Source: Poteriospumella lacustris (taxonomy: Eukaryota > Sar > Chrysophyceae > Chromulinales > Dinobryaceae). Taken from it: a stretch of DNA of 59,834 nucleotides. This document shows positions 35,328-46,652 of the stretch, in pieces. Positions within the stretch are counted from its first letter, which is position 1; every line of letters starts with the position of its first letter. Under the pieces are notes generated by a model. It was not told the origin of the DNA. It ran no database searches and saw nothing but the letters and a program-made list of their open reading frames with translations. The DNA is taken from contig SMOI01000115.1 in NCBI GenBank assembly GCA_008000375.1, positions 2,505-62,338 of the forward strand, in the 5' to 3' direction. A program made the position numbers and the translations under genes.

Positions 35328-36927
35328 ATGTCGACATTAGCTGAGCTCGAGCCCATGGCGGACAAATTGAAGTATGAGCACCCTCTCGTGGACAGGTAAT
35401 CGCCGACTTACACCTGCACTCAATTCGATGCTCTGACTAAGTAGCTCGATCATTTCTGTTTTAGATATGCATCAAAGGAAATGAGTGCAATTTGGTCTCC
35501 TGCAAAAAAGTTTTCCACGTGGAGGAAGTTGTGGTTGGCGCTGGCAGAAGCGGAGAAAGACCTAGGCTTGAACATTTCCGAAGAGCAGCTCAACGAAATG
35601 CGCAACCACCTCTATGACATTGACTTTGAATTGGCGGAGAAGAAGGAAAACGAGTTCCGCCATGATGTTATGGCTCATGTCCACACCTTTGGCGAAAAGT
35701 GCCCTCTCGCTAGACCAATCATTCATCTCGGCGCGACGAGTTGCTATGTCGGAGACAACACAGACATCATCCAGATGCGCGAGTCTTTGATTCTGTTGAG
35801 ATCAAAGCTTGTGAAGCTTTTGGAGATCATGAAGGGATTTGCTGTGCAACACCGCGCCTTGGCTACGCTGGGGTTTACACATTTCCAGCCTGCGCAGTTG
35901 ACGACTGTGGGCAAACGATGTACGCTTTGGATGCAAGATCTAACCATGGATTACGAAGAGATTGATCGACTTATTGAGTCGATGCCCATGCGCGGTGTGA
36001 AAGGCACAACAGGCACTCAAGCTTCCTTTTTAGGTGCGTGTGTCCCAGAGACCTGTTTCAGGTATCACTGATTATTAACACTTGTATCGTGTAGAGTTAT
36101 TCGACGGTGATCACGACAAGGTCAAGACGCTCAACGAAAAGGTTTGTCACAAAATGGGATTCAATCAATGGTTCCATGTGTCGGGACAAACGTACTCTCG
36201 CAAGCTGGATTTCCAAGTTCTATCCGCTCTGTCCGGCCTCGCCCAGTCGGCATACAAAATGTGCTCGGATATCCGCCTTCTTGCATCCATGAAAGAAATT
36301 GAAGAGCCTTTCGGCAAATCGCAAATCGGATCATCTGCTATGGCGTACAAGCGTAACCCCATGCGATCTGAGAGAGTTTGCTCGTTGTCCAGATACCTGA
36401 TGTCGCTGCCTCAAAATGCCGCCCAAACGCACGCCAATCAATGGTTTGAGCGAACTTTGGACGATTCTGCGGTTCGCCGAATCGTTTTACCTGAAGCGTT
36501 CCTGGCAGGCGACGTTGTGTTGTCCACATTGAGCAACATTGCGGACGGACTGCACGTTTGGCCAGCAGTTATCGCCTCCCATGTCAAAGCGGAGCTTCCT
36601 TTCATGGCCACCGAGGTGATTTTGATGCATGGCGTGAAGGCCGGCGGAGACAGACAAGCGCTCCACGAATCAATCAGAGAGCATTCTATGGCGGCTGGTC
36701 GTCGAGTCAAAGAGGAGGGTGCTGCCAACGATCTGTTGCAGCGCATTGCGGAGGACCCAGTGTTTGCCTCTGTCCGCGAGGAGCTGTCTTCGCTGGTGGA
36801 TCCCATGCGGTTTGTTGGTCGTTGCCCGGAGCAAGTCGACGAATTCATTGTTGAAGTTATCGATCCTATTCTCGCGAAGCACGCAGTGTCGCTTTCAGCC
36901 GTCGCACTAGATGCGGTGAACGTATAA
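35328..36927 (+). CDS. Adenylosuccinate lyase
   Basis: Cytosolic enzyme of purine synthesis: cleaves SAICAR to AICAR and adenylosuccinate to AMP, releasing fumarate. Three exons: 35328-35395, 35465-36033 and 36095-36927, with introns of 69 and 61 bp; 489 residues. The family blocks are clear: [31 protein letters not shown] (catalytic His), [21 protein letters not shown] and ITGQTYSRK-like [11 protein letters not shown]. The signature loop reads [15 protein letters not shown]; the usual Pro after Met (MPYKRNP) is Ala here. The catalytic Ser and the K and N of the loop are kept. The eukaryotic (animal/fungal) subtype is indicated by the length and the [12 protein letters not shown] start. Confidence 0.95.
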
Positions 36928-37073
36928 GGAAACAACTGGTTCTATTGACGTCCAACTTGCTTGACACAGCAGATTCAAGCGATGGATGAGTAAATTAACA
37001 ACGATGCTTAATGACAATCCATCCACAGTCGTTCAAAAAATATTCTTCATTTAACATGTTTTCTTCGCAATAT

Positions 37074-39442
37074 CTACAGCTCCACTTTATGAGGTATAGA
37101 ACTGATGGCTGCAGATGCTTTCCGCCGCAAGGAACCCCCGGCAGTGCCGAGGTAGTTACCGTCCTCATCGCTGCTGTGCTGAAACTGCGGCGATTTTTTC
37201 GCGCTTTTTTCTTTCTTGTCTTTGTCCTTCTTGCGATCTTTTTCCTTTTCTTTCTTATCCTTTTCACGACTGTCTGTCTCGGGTCTCTTGTCTTTGCTCC
37301 CCTCCTTCTCTTTATCGCGGCTCTTTTTGTCGCTCTTCTTGCGCGTCTTCTCACCAACAGACGGAATATTGTCCACTCCTTCACTTAAACCGGTCAGATC
37401 CATAACTTGCTGGGTCTGCATCAGCGTACTGACTGTGGCAGAGGAAGAACTGGAGTTAATAATGGACGGACCTGTGGAGTGCCTTGATTGAGACTGAAGA
37501 GACACCATGTGTCCACCCTCATCATCGGAAGAGTCCAAGAAAGCGCTCAACGTTGACTTTGCCGAGCCGTTCAACGGTGCACTTGAAGAAGGCTTCGGCG
37601 AGGGAAGAGATGCCGGGCGTCGAGCCAGTCTACCAGCCATCGCACTCTTGGCTTGAAAGCGGCGGTTGTCCACCACATCGTCGTCGTCGTCAGACTCAGA
37701 GTCCCCGAGCGAAGAACTGTGCATATTCTTGGATTTATCCCGCGACTGACCAGGCGGCAGCACGTACGCGCGAATTTTATCCTTCTGGTGACGCAGTAAT
37801 CTCTCGTCGTCGTCGGACGGCTGCAGAAAACCCTCCAGCCCCATTTCAGCAGGGGTAAACGAAGCAACCTCTTGCTCGAATACGGATTGAGAAGAAGGCG
37901 GAGCAGGCGGAGGCACGGGGTTTTTATGGCTCTTGCTCTCCTTGGGCTTTCCATTTCTCTGATCGTGTTGCTTCTCGACTTCTTTCGCCGGCTTACTGGC
38001 CTTCGTCGATTTCTTTCGGAAAGCGTAGCCGTCGCTGTCACTGGAATCATCATCGCGAGAAGACGAATGGGTTAGTTTTAGGGCACCTTGCTGCTTCAGT
38101 CGCGACTGTTGGCGGAGATCCTCCTCGCGCGCTTCCTCTGTTCGACGCTGCAAACTCGTCGTTAGCTTCTCACTGCGTTCTTCTTCCTCCGCCTCAGCAG
38201 CAGCCGGGTTTCGACCCTGTTCCACCACTTGTTGTTGCTCAAACAAGCGCTGCCTTTGCTCTTCAGCCTCTCGGGCTGCAAAGGGCGCATAATTCATCGC
38301 CCCCAAGGCTTCGTGAAGGACGTTTTGGGCGTCGCCTAAATCCCGATGAGCTTTCATCAGCTGCTCGCGGAGGGCGCGCTGCTTCAGATGCAAGAAAGGA
38401 ATGTCCAAGAACTGATTCAGCTCCAAAAGACCAAAACAATTGGGAAGCGCCATAGAGACCGCATATGTATCCACAGGCGGTAAGATGTCGTCCGATTCCG
38501 GCCCTTGCAATCGACTTTCCGCCAGAAACGTTTCTCGTCGAAAGGCCTTAACATCGTCGGTGAGGCTGACAACTTGGTCATACGACACTACGCACTGATC
38601 GGGATGGAACTCGACAACATCTCTGACTCAGGGCAAGTAAAGTTAGAGGCTAATTCACCGAAACCAGCACTGGTGCCGACGACGTACCTGAAATTGTATA
38701 TGATCAATATGCACACTGATGGCGGAACTTGCTTAGCATGCTCTCTGCAAATGCACAGGATGAATAAAGAGGATACGATTGAGGTACGGCGAAACACATA
38801 CCTAACGTAAGCTAACGAGGAAGCGCTTCGAGGATTCACAAGAAAGAGGGCAGCATGGGTGTCCTTGTACACATCAACGATGCTGGCATCCAAGTAGTCG
38901 AAGTTGTGACGCCCATACTGGCCTGTGAAACCAAACCACACTATCAGAGACAGAAGAGGTAACAAGATGCACTTGGAAACAAACCATTTTCCAGCTTCGG
39001 CAGGGACCGTGGCTTCAAGGCCTTGTCCACGACATCCCACACGTCCACCTTTACACTGTCTTCCCCGCTACGGAAGCTCCAATTGATTGTCGCGCTCTAA
39101 GCATAGCACCTTTCAGCTTATCATCAGGGTATTTCTATGAAGAGTCCCGCTCATACCTGAATCTCCGGTGTGGCATCGTACTACAAGCGTCAGTTACAAA
39201 GGTGAGCGGAGCATCGAGATTGAGACGAACAAGAATCACTGCACCTTGTCAGAAAACTGCATCCCTTGAAAGCGTCGCCACAATGTGGACTTCCCTGACC
39301 CTCGCTCTCCTCTGACGATAACTTTCATATTGTACTGTACTCCTCCTCGTACTTTGCTCCGCACTGCCTGATCCATCCGAGCGATCTCTCTTAGTTTGTC
39401 CTCGTGCGTCTCATCTTCGGGTTTGCTTTGCTCAGAGCCCAT
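37074..39442 (-). CDS. RABL6/Parf-like atypical small GTPase with long charged tail
   Basis: Six exons: 39245-39442, 39157-39180, 38985-39096, 38802-38922, 38688-38744 and 37074-38622, with introns of 57-65 bp; 686 residues. The start MGSEQSK may be myristoylated. GGVQYNMKVIVRGERGSGKSTLWRRFQG is the P-loop and matches RABL6 (GVQYNMKIVIRGDRNTGKT). The switch-II region is DVWDVVDK, lacking the canonical DxxG as in RABL6; the G4 NKxD is replaced by YNFRDV. FGLLELNQFLDIPFLHLKQRALREQL ends the GTPase domain. The remaining 400 residues are low-complexity acidic/Lys-rich, ending in repeated KKEKEKDRKKDKDKK. Several tiny exons (24 and 57 bp) were placed by family alignment. RABL6 acts in cell-cycle and cilium-related traffic. 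Confidence 0.85.
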
Positions 39443-39867
39443 CTTGCCGCCTCCACAAAAGACCTCCTCTCCCTTTGAAAGCTTGTGTTATTGGTACTGT
39501 TCCACTGTAATCCATCGCAAGAAGCGATCCAGATCGACGCCGCTGCGACGGTCCAAAATTCTGTTCAAAACAGTGCCTTTCTTAAGTGCTCAACTCTTGG
39601 GAAACGCTAAATTAACACCTATTCCTCGCCCCACACGAGAAGGCAGCGCCGCCATCGCGTACATCGATGACTAGCGTACCGTGATGCACTGTCGCCTCAT
39701 CAACCAGGTCCAAGTGGGTTGGAGAGAAACGTATAACTAATTATGCAACATATGACCACGTAAAGTGGTCGAATATGAATCAAATGTACAAGTATTTACA
39801 AAGACAGAGAGCAGGACCAAATGTGCCTGATATCAACAAACGCGAAGGCCACATGTTGCAGCGGTGT
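39443..39867. other. Intergenic, no supported gene
   Basis: These 425 bases lie between RABL6 and an unrecognised gene, both on the minus strand. A 92-codon plus-strand ORF (39396-39674) overlaps the RABL6 first exon and has no family; I treat it as chance. Confidence 0.4.
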
Positions 39868-40473
39868 TCATATATGCATGAAAAAATCAAACTCATCATG
39901 GGTTAATCTCCCCGTGGCATGGGAATAGAAACTGATCATTCTTGTTTGAATGGTCGGAAGTTGTAGCGCAGGAGGCACGATGACGCCCATATCGGCCTGC
40001 AACGTGGCCACAGCGGCAGGCCCATAGTAGAACGCCCACGCCACATTGCCTGTAAAAATCACCATGAGGCGTTGCAAGCTGCAGCAACATGCAGAAGAAG
40101 ACATTGTACACCTGGATAGGTGGCATTACCAAGTCTCCGTTTCGCCAGATGCAAGTCATTGTGACTCGCAAACAGAAAACACGTGCCTAGTCCCCCGATG
40201 TTGTCCACCGCGAAGGTCATCAGAGCGTTGACGACTTCTGGCCTATTGTTCGGGTTGTTTCCTCGCAGCTATTGTGAGACGCGATGCAATCAGTTCAGAG
40301 GAATTCTGATCCGAGGATAGAGTACGGGTACGTACCGTCTCAAAGTCGTCTGTGTAAGCCATGACGAGTACAGGGTCTTCCTCGCCAACTTCCCGCTGCA
40401 ACAAATATCGGACCAATGCCTTCGTCGTGTCTTCATCCCCTTGCCAAAGCTGGGATCGAATGCTACTCCCCAT
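39868..40473 (-). CDS. Unrecognised three-exon protein, 158 residues
   Basis: Three exons reconstructed by splice consensus: 40336-40473, 40112-40268 and 39868-40049, with introns of 67 and 62 bp. Together they give one open 158-residue frame: an N-terminal part with DEDTTKALVRYLLQREVGEEDPVLVMAYTDDFET, a middle with NNRPEVVNALMTFAVDNIGGLGTCFLFASHNDLHLAKRRLG, and an end with AWAFYYGPAAVATLQADMGVIVPP...FDFFMHI. Intron size and sites match neighbouring genes and phases are consistent, which supports a real gene. I recognise no family; it looks small, globular and without a signal peptide. A different upstream exon is possible. Function unknown. Confidence 0.55.
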
Positions 40474-40750
40474 GCAAAACGTGTTTGAAATTCCATGAAA
40501 AACGAAAAGGCAAGAGTTCTGTTTTCTTACCCAGACGAAGTGTTTCGTCCTTTCTGAGTCAACGATCCAATTGAATCAAACGTTGTGTCAGAATCAGTCA
40601 TTTTTAACACTACGTTTTATCAATTTCGTGAGTGTGTCTCAATGAAAAGAATTGTGTGCGCAGGCGAGCAATCAGCAAGTAATCGCATCAGAGTTCGCAA
40701 GTGTGGACAATGGCTCCGGCGCTCCGGCGTCCACAGGGTCTGTCGGATAC

Positions 40751-40775
40751 GACATGCGACATGCGACATGCGACA
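40751..40775. repeat. GACATGC tandem repeat
   Basis: The 7-base unit GACATGC is repeated three times and followed by a partial unit. Confidence 0.8.
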
Positions 40776-41068
40776 AGATTAAGGACTTGTTTCCAAATTG
40801 GTATTATTGACGTCTTTTTGCAGCTGACTTAAAGCCAATAAAGCAGCTGTGCAACGCTTAACGAAAGACCAGTCATTGGTGCGGGATTGCACAGTACAAC
40901 AGAGGCAAACTACTCAGTGCAACAGTGGTTGGTATACAGCAATTTTCCTGAAATTGGTATTCTTCAGGCGTAATTTTTTTACTACATTGAGCGACTCGCA
41001 CTCAAATTAGTATCGGAACAAATCCGGTATCACAAAGCTGTGACTGAACTGGCCATTCTTGTCGAGTA

Positions 41069-41109
41069 CAAAAACCTGACAAAAACCTAAGCAAAAACCT
41101 AAGCAAAAA
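41069..41109. repeat. CAAAAACCTAAG minisatellite
   Basis: The 12-base unit CAAAAACCTAAG is present three times (the first copy one base shorter, with GA for AAG) plus a partial fourth copy. Confidence 0.8.
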
Positions 41110-41808
41110 GCTGTATCTGGGCATGTACAGGTTGAGATGCCTCCGTCAAAACCATGGTGCAACCTGTGCCACGGCACTATCTTCGGTCTGTTAGTATTCC
41201 GCCTGCCAATAGGGGCGGGAACATGCCAGAAGCTCACATGGTACCAACAACGACATTACATTATCAGTCATGATATTTAGTTTTGACTACAAGCACGTAA
41301 GCAGCGGAGTGTGAGAGAAAGTGTTTGATGTAAGGGAACATGCAATTGCTGATCGTTGGGTTATTAACAGGGTGGCGTGCCCCCCTGTTTAGGGCAAGGG
41401 GCGATCAGGAGAGCGACCGAGCAGACATTTAACTAACTTAGAGACACAAAAGAGCGACAGCTACTCGTAAGATGAAACAGACTAGTTTGGCAAGTCGTGA
41501 TGCGCCTTGCGAGCCATCTCGACGGCAGTGAAGCCCATGCTGCCATAACTGCCACCTCCATCAGGCTGCTGTAGGCACAGAACGCAACAAAAACTTGTGA
41601 GCAACATTCGGGCACAAAAACCGACAGGATTACACCCATAGGTTGTCATCGGATCGCCAAACATAGCGTGAAGATTCAAGATAGTACAGACAAAGAAAAG
41701 AGAACGTCATTCGCCTCACGAGAACGGGCGCGAACAACCGAAGGGTCGCCAGAAGGACGTGTGAACGTTCATTTCCGCATATCAGATGCGATTGCAGGCT
41801 CACATGCA

Positions 41809-44800
41809 CTAGCCATCATGAAGTGCAGAGTCTGGCTCCACGGACGAAGGAGAATGTATCCCGTAAGGAGAGTCGTCCTGCAAACGTACCTCGATATCAG
41901 ACCGAGAGGCCTCTAAATCCACCCCACGATCCGTATTGGAGGGATTAGCGAATGAGATTGGATCGTCGAAATGGGCTCCGAGTTCTGCGTCCTCCAAGAA
42001 AGCAGCGACTTCAGCCTCGATCTCGTAGTCGTCTGCGTTCAGTTCTTCGTCGAACTCAGGATCGAGGTAATGAGACAAGGACATCCGCTCCACTTCCGAT
42101 CCGATCGATGCCCGAGAGACATCCATGTTTGAGTCGTTGCTGCCTGAAATCTGCAGCGCTGGCGAATGAGGCGCCATTAATGGGCTAGACAGAGTCGACC
42201 CTTGCCGGCTGGAGTGGGCGTTTCGCTGGGCGATTCGGTACGGGGCAGGCTTCAAGCGCCCTTCAGCAAGCGAAGGCTGACGGAATAGCGTGCGAGAAAA
42301 TGTCTTTGTGACAGGATCACTGAGCCGAGAAGATCCTTCGTCAGCTAAGGGGCGCGGAATAAGACTCTGCTGCGCCTCGTCTAACTCCTGCGCTCGCTCC
42401 AGCGACAAGCTCTGCACAACGACAACGGATCAGATGAGGGAGAACAGAGGAGCAACACCGCAAAACACGTACTCTTGCGGGAGCTTTGAAGCGCGCGTTG
42501 CAAAGACGCCAAAAGTAGCCAATCAAGACGGGTAGCGGCAGCAAGGCATACAACGGCCCGGTTGTGTATGTCTGCCGAATCGCCAGGTAGCATAGCAACG
42601 TGAACACTCCGCACATGAGGGCCAACATTGACCGATCAAAGACCGCATACCACATGAATCCCCCAGACTGGTAACTGTTGATGTACACATACAGCAACTG
42701 GTACTTGTACATCAAATACACCAAGCCGAAGTAGCAAGCGCTCAAAGGCGAGATGAACGGTGCGATCTAAAGAAGGAAAGGTGGTGAGGTACCCCCGGCG
42801 TATCACAGGCAGGCATTCTATCTGCACTTACACAGCAATAGGTGAACAGAATCATGAGGACCATGATGATATTCGGGTAAATCCATCCATACAGCATAGG
42901 GGGATCAGCGAAAGCTCCGGCCCTCAACTCACGGCGAGTGCACTTCTTCTTGTCGTAGCAGAGTTGCACCCCGAGAATATCCAGCAGCGGGATGAGACGT
43001 AGCATTTCAATAGGCACTGCGGTGCAAGTCCTAATGATGAGCAAACTGGCAAAGTACGTCGAAAACGAAGGGACGGACGACCCTAAAATGGTCAGAATCG
43101 ACGCAGGATCCTCAATGATTTGGTGCAGCGACGAGGCAATCGACCCCAGTCCGACAGCGACGAAGACGTTTGCCAGTGAGTAGTAGAAGTAACGGGCCAT
43201 AATAGAGTTTTGTATTTCTGACTCTTGCTTCAGTCCTTCGTACGAGCGGGAGACGAAATCGAAAACAAACGGCAACAGAGCCAACAGCAGCAAGAGAAGC
43301 CCGATGGCAAGATAGTTGTTCAGCAGTTGGTAAGCATCGGTGTCTGAGTACTTCTGGAGCGACGGAATAACTTGAGCGATAGATTCCAAGTTGGAGATGG
43401 CGGATATGAATGCAACTACCAGCGACCAAAAAATTGCGCCGACACCGAACATAACTCCAGCGATTGTTTTGCGCATTTCAATTTGCTGCGAAGGAATCGA
43501 CACATTGTCCCACAGTAAATCCCTTGGATTGGGGGCTGGTAAAACATCCAAATTGTAGAACTCGTGAGACAGAAGCATTTGCTCCGCACTACATTTTGCG
43601 ACACGATTTGTGAAGGTGACGAAGCCAGTTGAGGAGATAGTGTAGTACGCTCCAACAGTCAGCAACTCCAAGGCGCGAGTCGCCGCTCTCACCCCTTTCC
43701 AGGCTCCCTTCGTCGCCACCTTAGCAGTTTCGATTCCCTCTCGGGCGATTCCTTCCACACCTGTCCCGACTATCTTCGCTCCTGTGTGAAGAGGATTCAG
43801 ATTGTTACTACTTCCATAACTGCTGTCTCTTTTTCTTGACATCGACAACTCGGCATCGTCGCCATCTTTCGCATCTTCCACCCGCCGGGGGGAATCAGTT
43901 TTCGTCGGAGCAGGGACTCGAAGAGATGTTGTAGCTACATCGCGAAGTTTGGAAGAGCCAGACGCAATGATTTGTTGGCCCGTCTTCCCGATTGTGCCGA
44001 TAGTGTTGACAACTCCAGCCAGTTGTTCGTTGTTTCTCAGCTTGTCTCGTAGAATCTGCAATCGACTGCGCTCATCATCATCCAATGTCTGACGTTGGTC
44101 GTAATACGCGCGTTGTAGCTGAGCCACATTGTTGTTGAACAGATCTAACAAATGCTCGAAGTGGTCGATCGCATCGTGCACTTCATAGCCGAGCACACCC
44201 GCAATCCAACTGTCTTCCACCGGGACCGGACGACCAATTTCACCTTTGTACATGCTCGCTTTCACCCACTGCTTCGGGCGCTGCTTTGTCGCTTTGAAAA
44301 TGGCAATGGCCTTCTCCAGCTTATTGCGCACAAGTCGTCTGTTGTGAACGAGATCTTCCAAATCGTTCAAATCCACAGCAACTTCCACATTAAAAATCTG
44401 GCCAGGAAAAAGTTTATCAAAAAACGCCTGTAACGCTGAGGTGGACCTCAACGAGGTGGGAAGTCGCTCGATCATGACCGTGTAGTAAGTCTGACCTGGA
44501 GTGTCAGCGTCACCTGTAACAATGTACTGCACGCGTTTCTCTTTAAAATTCACGTACTCCAAGTACATCAGCTGACAAAAGAACATTGTAAATACATAAG
44601 CAAATATAACTGGGACCCACAAATAGTTTGTTGGGCCATCAGGGATGTTTGCCAACGTAAAACGACCCCAACCTTCCAGACCATTATCTCCGCTCCAATA
44701 AACAGGAGCTAGAATGACCGATCCAAAAAAGGCAAAAAAGCAAGCAGTTCGAAAACAAACCGTAAGATAGCGCAAAAGCATGTATCCATCAAGGCCAACC

Positions 44801-45090
44801 ATTCGAAGAACTTCATCTTCCGAAATATGCATGATTGTCCAGATCCAAGAGAAAGGGAGAAATCCCGGCTTTGGCGGCACTCTCCCAAGTTTCAAAAACT
44901 TGCCACAATAGCGATTGAGGAAAATGGCCTTGATGTGTCTCAACATTTCAAATAATGTAACGAGAATGGCAAAAATCACCATGTTGATATACAGGACATT
45001 CCTTAGTTGCTCCGTTTGTTTTGATGTGGTGAAGTCATCATCATTTGTCGTCAGATAACGATTCGCTCGTGACCAAATGTATTGCTCCAT
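41809..45090 (-). CDS. OSCA/CSC1/TMEM63-like mechanosensitive channel protein
   Basis: Three exons: 42832-45090, 42473-42766 and 41809-42411, with introns of 65 and 61 bp; 1051 residues. The first ATG of the frame is at 45090 (MEQYIWSRAN). The N-terminal TM region is followed by the cytosolic RRM-like domain of the CSC1 family (TYYTVMIERLPTSLRSTSALQAFFDKLFPGQIFNVEV, then a coiled stretch DDERSRLQILRDKL). A poorly conserved insertion (about 400-500) precedes NPRDLLWDNVSIP, the family's entry into the 7-TM pore region. The C-terminal tail after the last TM is long, Ser-rich and acidic. The family forms hyperosmolality- or stretch-gated cation channels in plasma or endomembranes. A donor at 41,889 might splice to a different last exon, so the exact C-terminus is uncertain. 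Confidence 0.85.
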
Positions 45091-45453
45091 TTTTCTGTGG
45101 AGCAATGGCAAGCCTGTCGCGCACAAAAGAGACTAATTGAGCATTGTGGTCCACAATTGGATTCGTTCTTCTTATTGGAAGGAAGCCAGCTTCGCCGGAT
45201 CGCCGCGAACATGTTCGAATCCGAATCGTCGTCGTGCACAGCCTCAAAACAAGCGGCGACAAGTGGTGACGACAGGTGACATGTGACAGTGCCGTCGGCC
45301 ACGAGTGTTGTTCGGCCGCAACAGTGAAGGCGGAAATAGGTCGGCTTGTGCAGGAAGTGTTTCCATGAACGACATCTCGATTCCTCAAAGAGTCTGTCAC
45401 CACAATACGTTACAGTTCCACCGTGCAGGTGACCCCAAAACGAACCGCCAAAA
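45091..45453. promoter_or_regulatory. Shared upstream region of OSCA and uL1 copy 1
   Basis: A divergent region of 363 bases. Only its last 50 bases (from 45404) are repeated upstream of uL1 copy 2; the rest is unique, so the native uL1 promoter is probably here and copy 1 is probably the ancestral locus. Confidence 0.4.
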
Positions 45454-46406
45454 ATGTTCTGTGGCCTGTTAGCTGTGAGCCGTGGACTCCGCGGAGGAGT
45501 CAATGTGTTAGAAGGCAGAATGCAGCATGCCCTTCATCTTTCTAGTGTTGCCGCAGCTTCATCAATCAGCACCGATGCGTCATCTGGAACGAACGCTGTT
45601 CCCACCCGGCGGCAAAAGAAGGCTGCCGCGGCAGCTTCTGTTCCGAAGGAACCTCAGAACATTCACGATGCGGTGACCCTTGTTCAACAGCTCTCTTGGG
45701 CGAGATTCGATGAAAGCGTTGACATTGTCATTAATACGGGGCTGGATCCTCGCAAACCAAATCAAAACGTCAAGGGTGTCGCCAAACTGCCACATGGTCA
45801 AGGCAAGAAGGTGCGTGTTTGCGTTATCGCACAAGGCGACGATGTGGTCAAAGCGAAGCAAGCAGGTGCAGATGTAGCAGGAGCAGAAGAAATCATTCTT
45901 CTGATTCAACAGGGTGACGTTAGTTTCAACACAGTCATCGCTACACCGCAGATGATGGCTCAAGTGGGAAAGATCGGAAAGGTAGGTTGCTCGCTGGGAC
46001 ATTTTCTTGTATCACTTCATTGTCCTGATCGTCTTTTCCTCAGATCTTGGGTCCCCGTGGATTGATGCCCAGTCCCAAAATGGGCACAGTCACTAACGAC
46101 GTGATCAAAGCGGTGAAAGACGCCAAGGCCGGTGCAGTTCAGTTCAAAACGGAGCGCCAAGGCGTTGTTCACGCAGCTCTGGGCAAGGTCTCTTTCCAGC
46201 CCACGGCGCTCCTGGACAACATCCGCTCGTTCATGGTCTCGCTCATGGATGTCAAGCCGGAGGGATTCAAAGGTCGCTATTTGATGAATGCGTACCTCAA
46301 CACCACCATGGGTTTCACCGTTCCCTTGGACATGGGGTCGATCGATCCATCGTCACCAAGATTTATGCTCAACATCAAGGCGTCTCCAACAGAGACGAAG
46401 TAAAGA
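45404..46406 (+). repeat. Left arm of the uL1 palindrome (1003 bp)
   Basis: Inverted repeat of 46653-47655 with no indel: every position pair sums to 93059. All six frames of both arms read identically, intron included. The arm begins 50 bases before the ATG and ends three bases after the stop codon. At the outer end C(45403) opposes A; at the inner end G(46407) opposes T. The spacer is 246 bp. Confidence 0.95.
45454..46403 (+). CDS. Organellar ribosomal protein uL1, copy 1
   Basis: Bacterial-type L1 of the large subunit, which shapes the L1 stalk at the E site. Two exons, 45454-45981 and 46044-46403, with a 62-bp intron; 295 residues. The N-terminal 60 residues are a basic, Ala/Ser-rich leader ([15 protein letters not shown]) typical of mitochondrial import. 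The mature part shows [80 protein letters not shown] and the final TMGFTVPLD. The intron sits inside the most conserved block, between GKIGK and ILGPRG. Probably mitochondrial, though a plastid form cannot be excluded. It is the left member of a convergent identical pair. Confidence 0.93.
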
Positions 46407-46652
46407 GGTGCGGTGATGTTGTAAGTTGTAAAAGCTTTAAAAATTGCAATCATTTTCAGAAAGTCTCTACCGTGTGTATCCAAACTGTTTGTAAACATCT
46501 GCCATCGAATCTATAGTACATGCCGGCGATCCTATATCTACGCATAAAACCAAGTCCAACAGAACGCAAATAGGAAAAGAAAACACCCAAAGAGATCTGA
46601 TTTGTTTTTGCAATAAAGAGGCATGATTTTTCAATTTTACATCGAACAACTA

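Larger units (their letters stand above)
40474..41808. other. Gene-poor region with short tandem repeats
   Basis: This 1.3 kb holds no complete gene. It contains two minisatellites (listed separately). At its right end, 41,483-41,569 on the minus strand, an open stretch QPDGGGSYGSMGFTAVEMARKAHHDLPN preceded by an acceptor (CTACAG) could be an alternative last exon of the OSCA gene; I could not join it with confidence. Confidence 0.4.
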
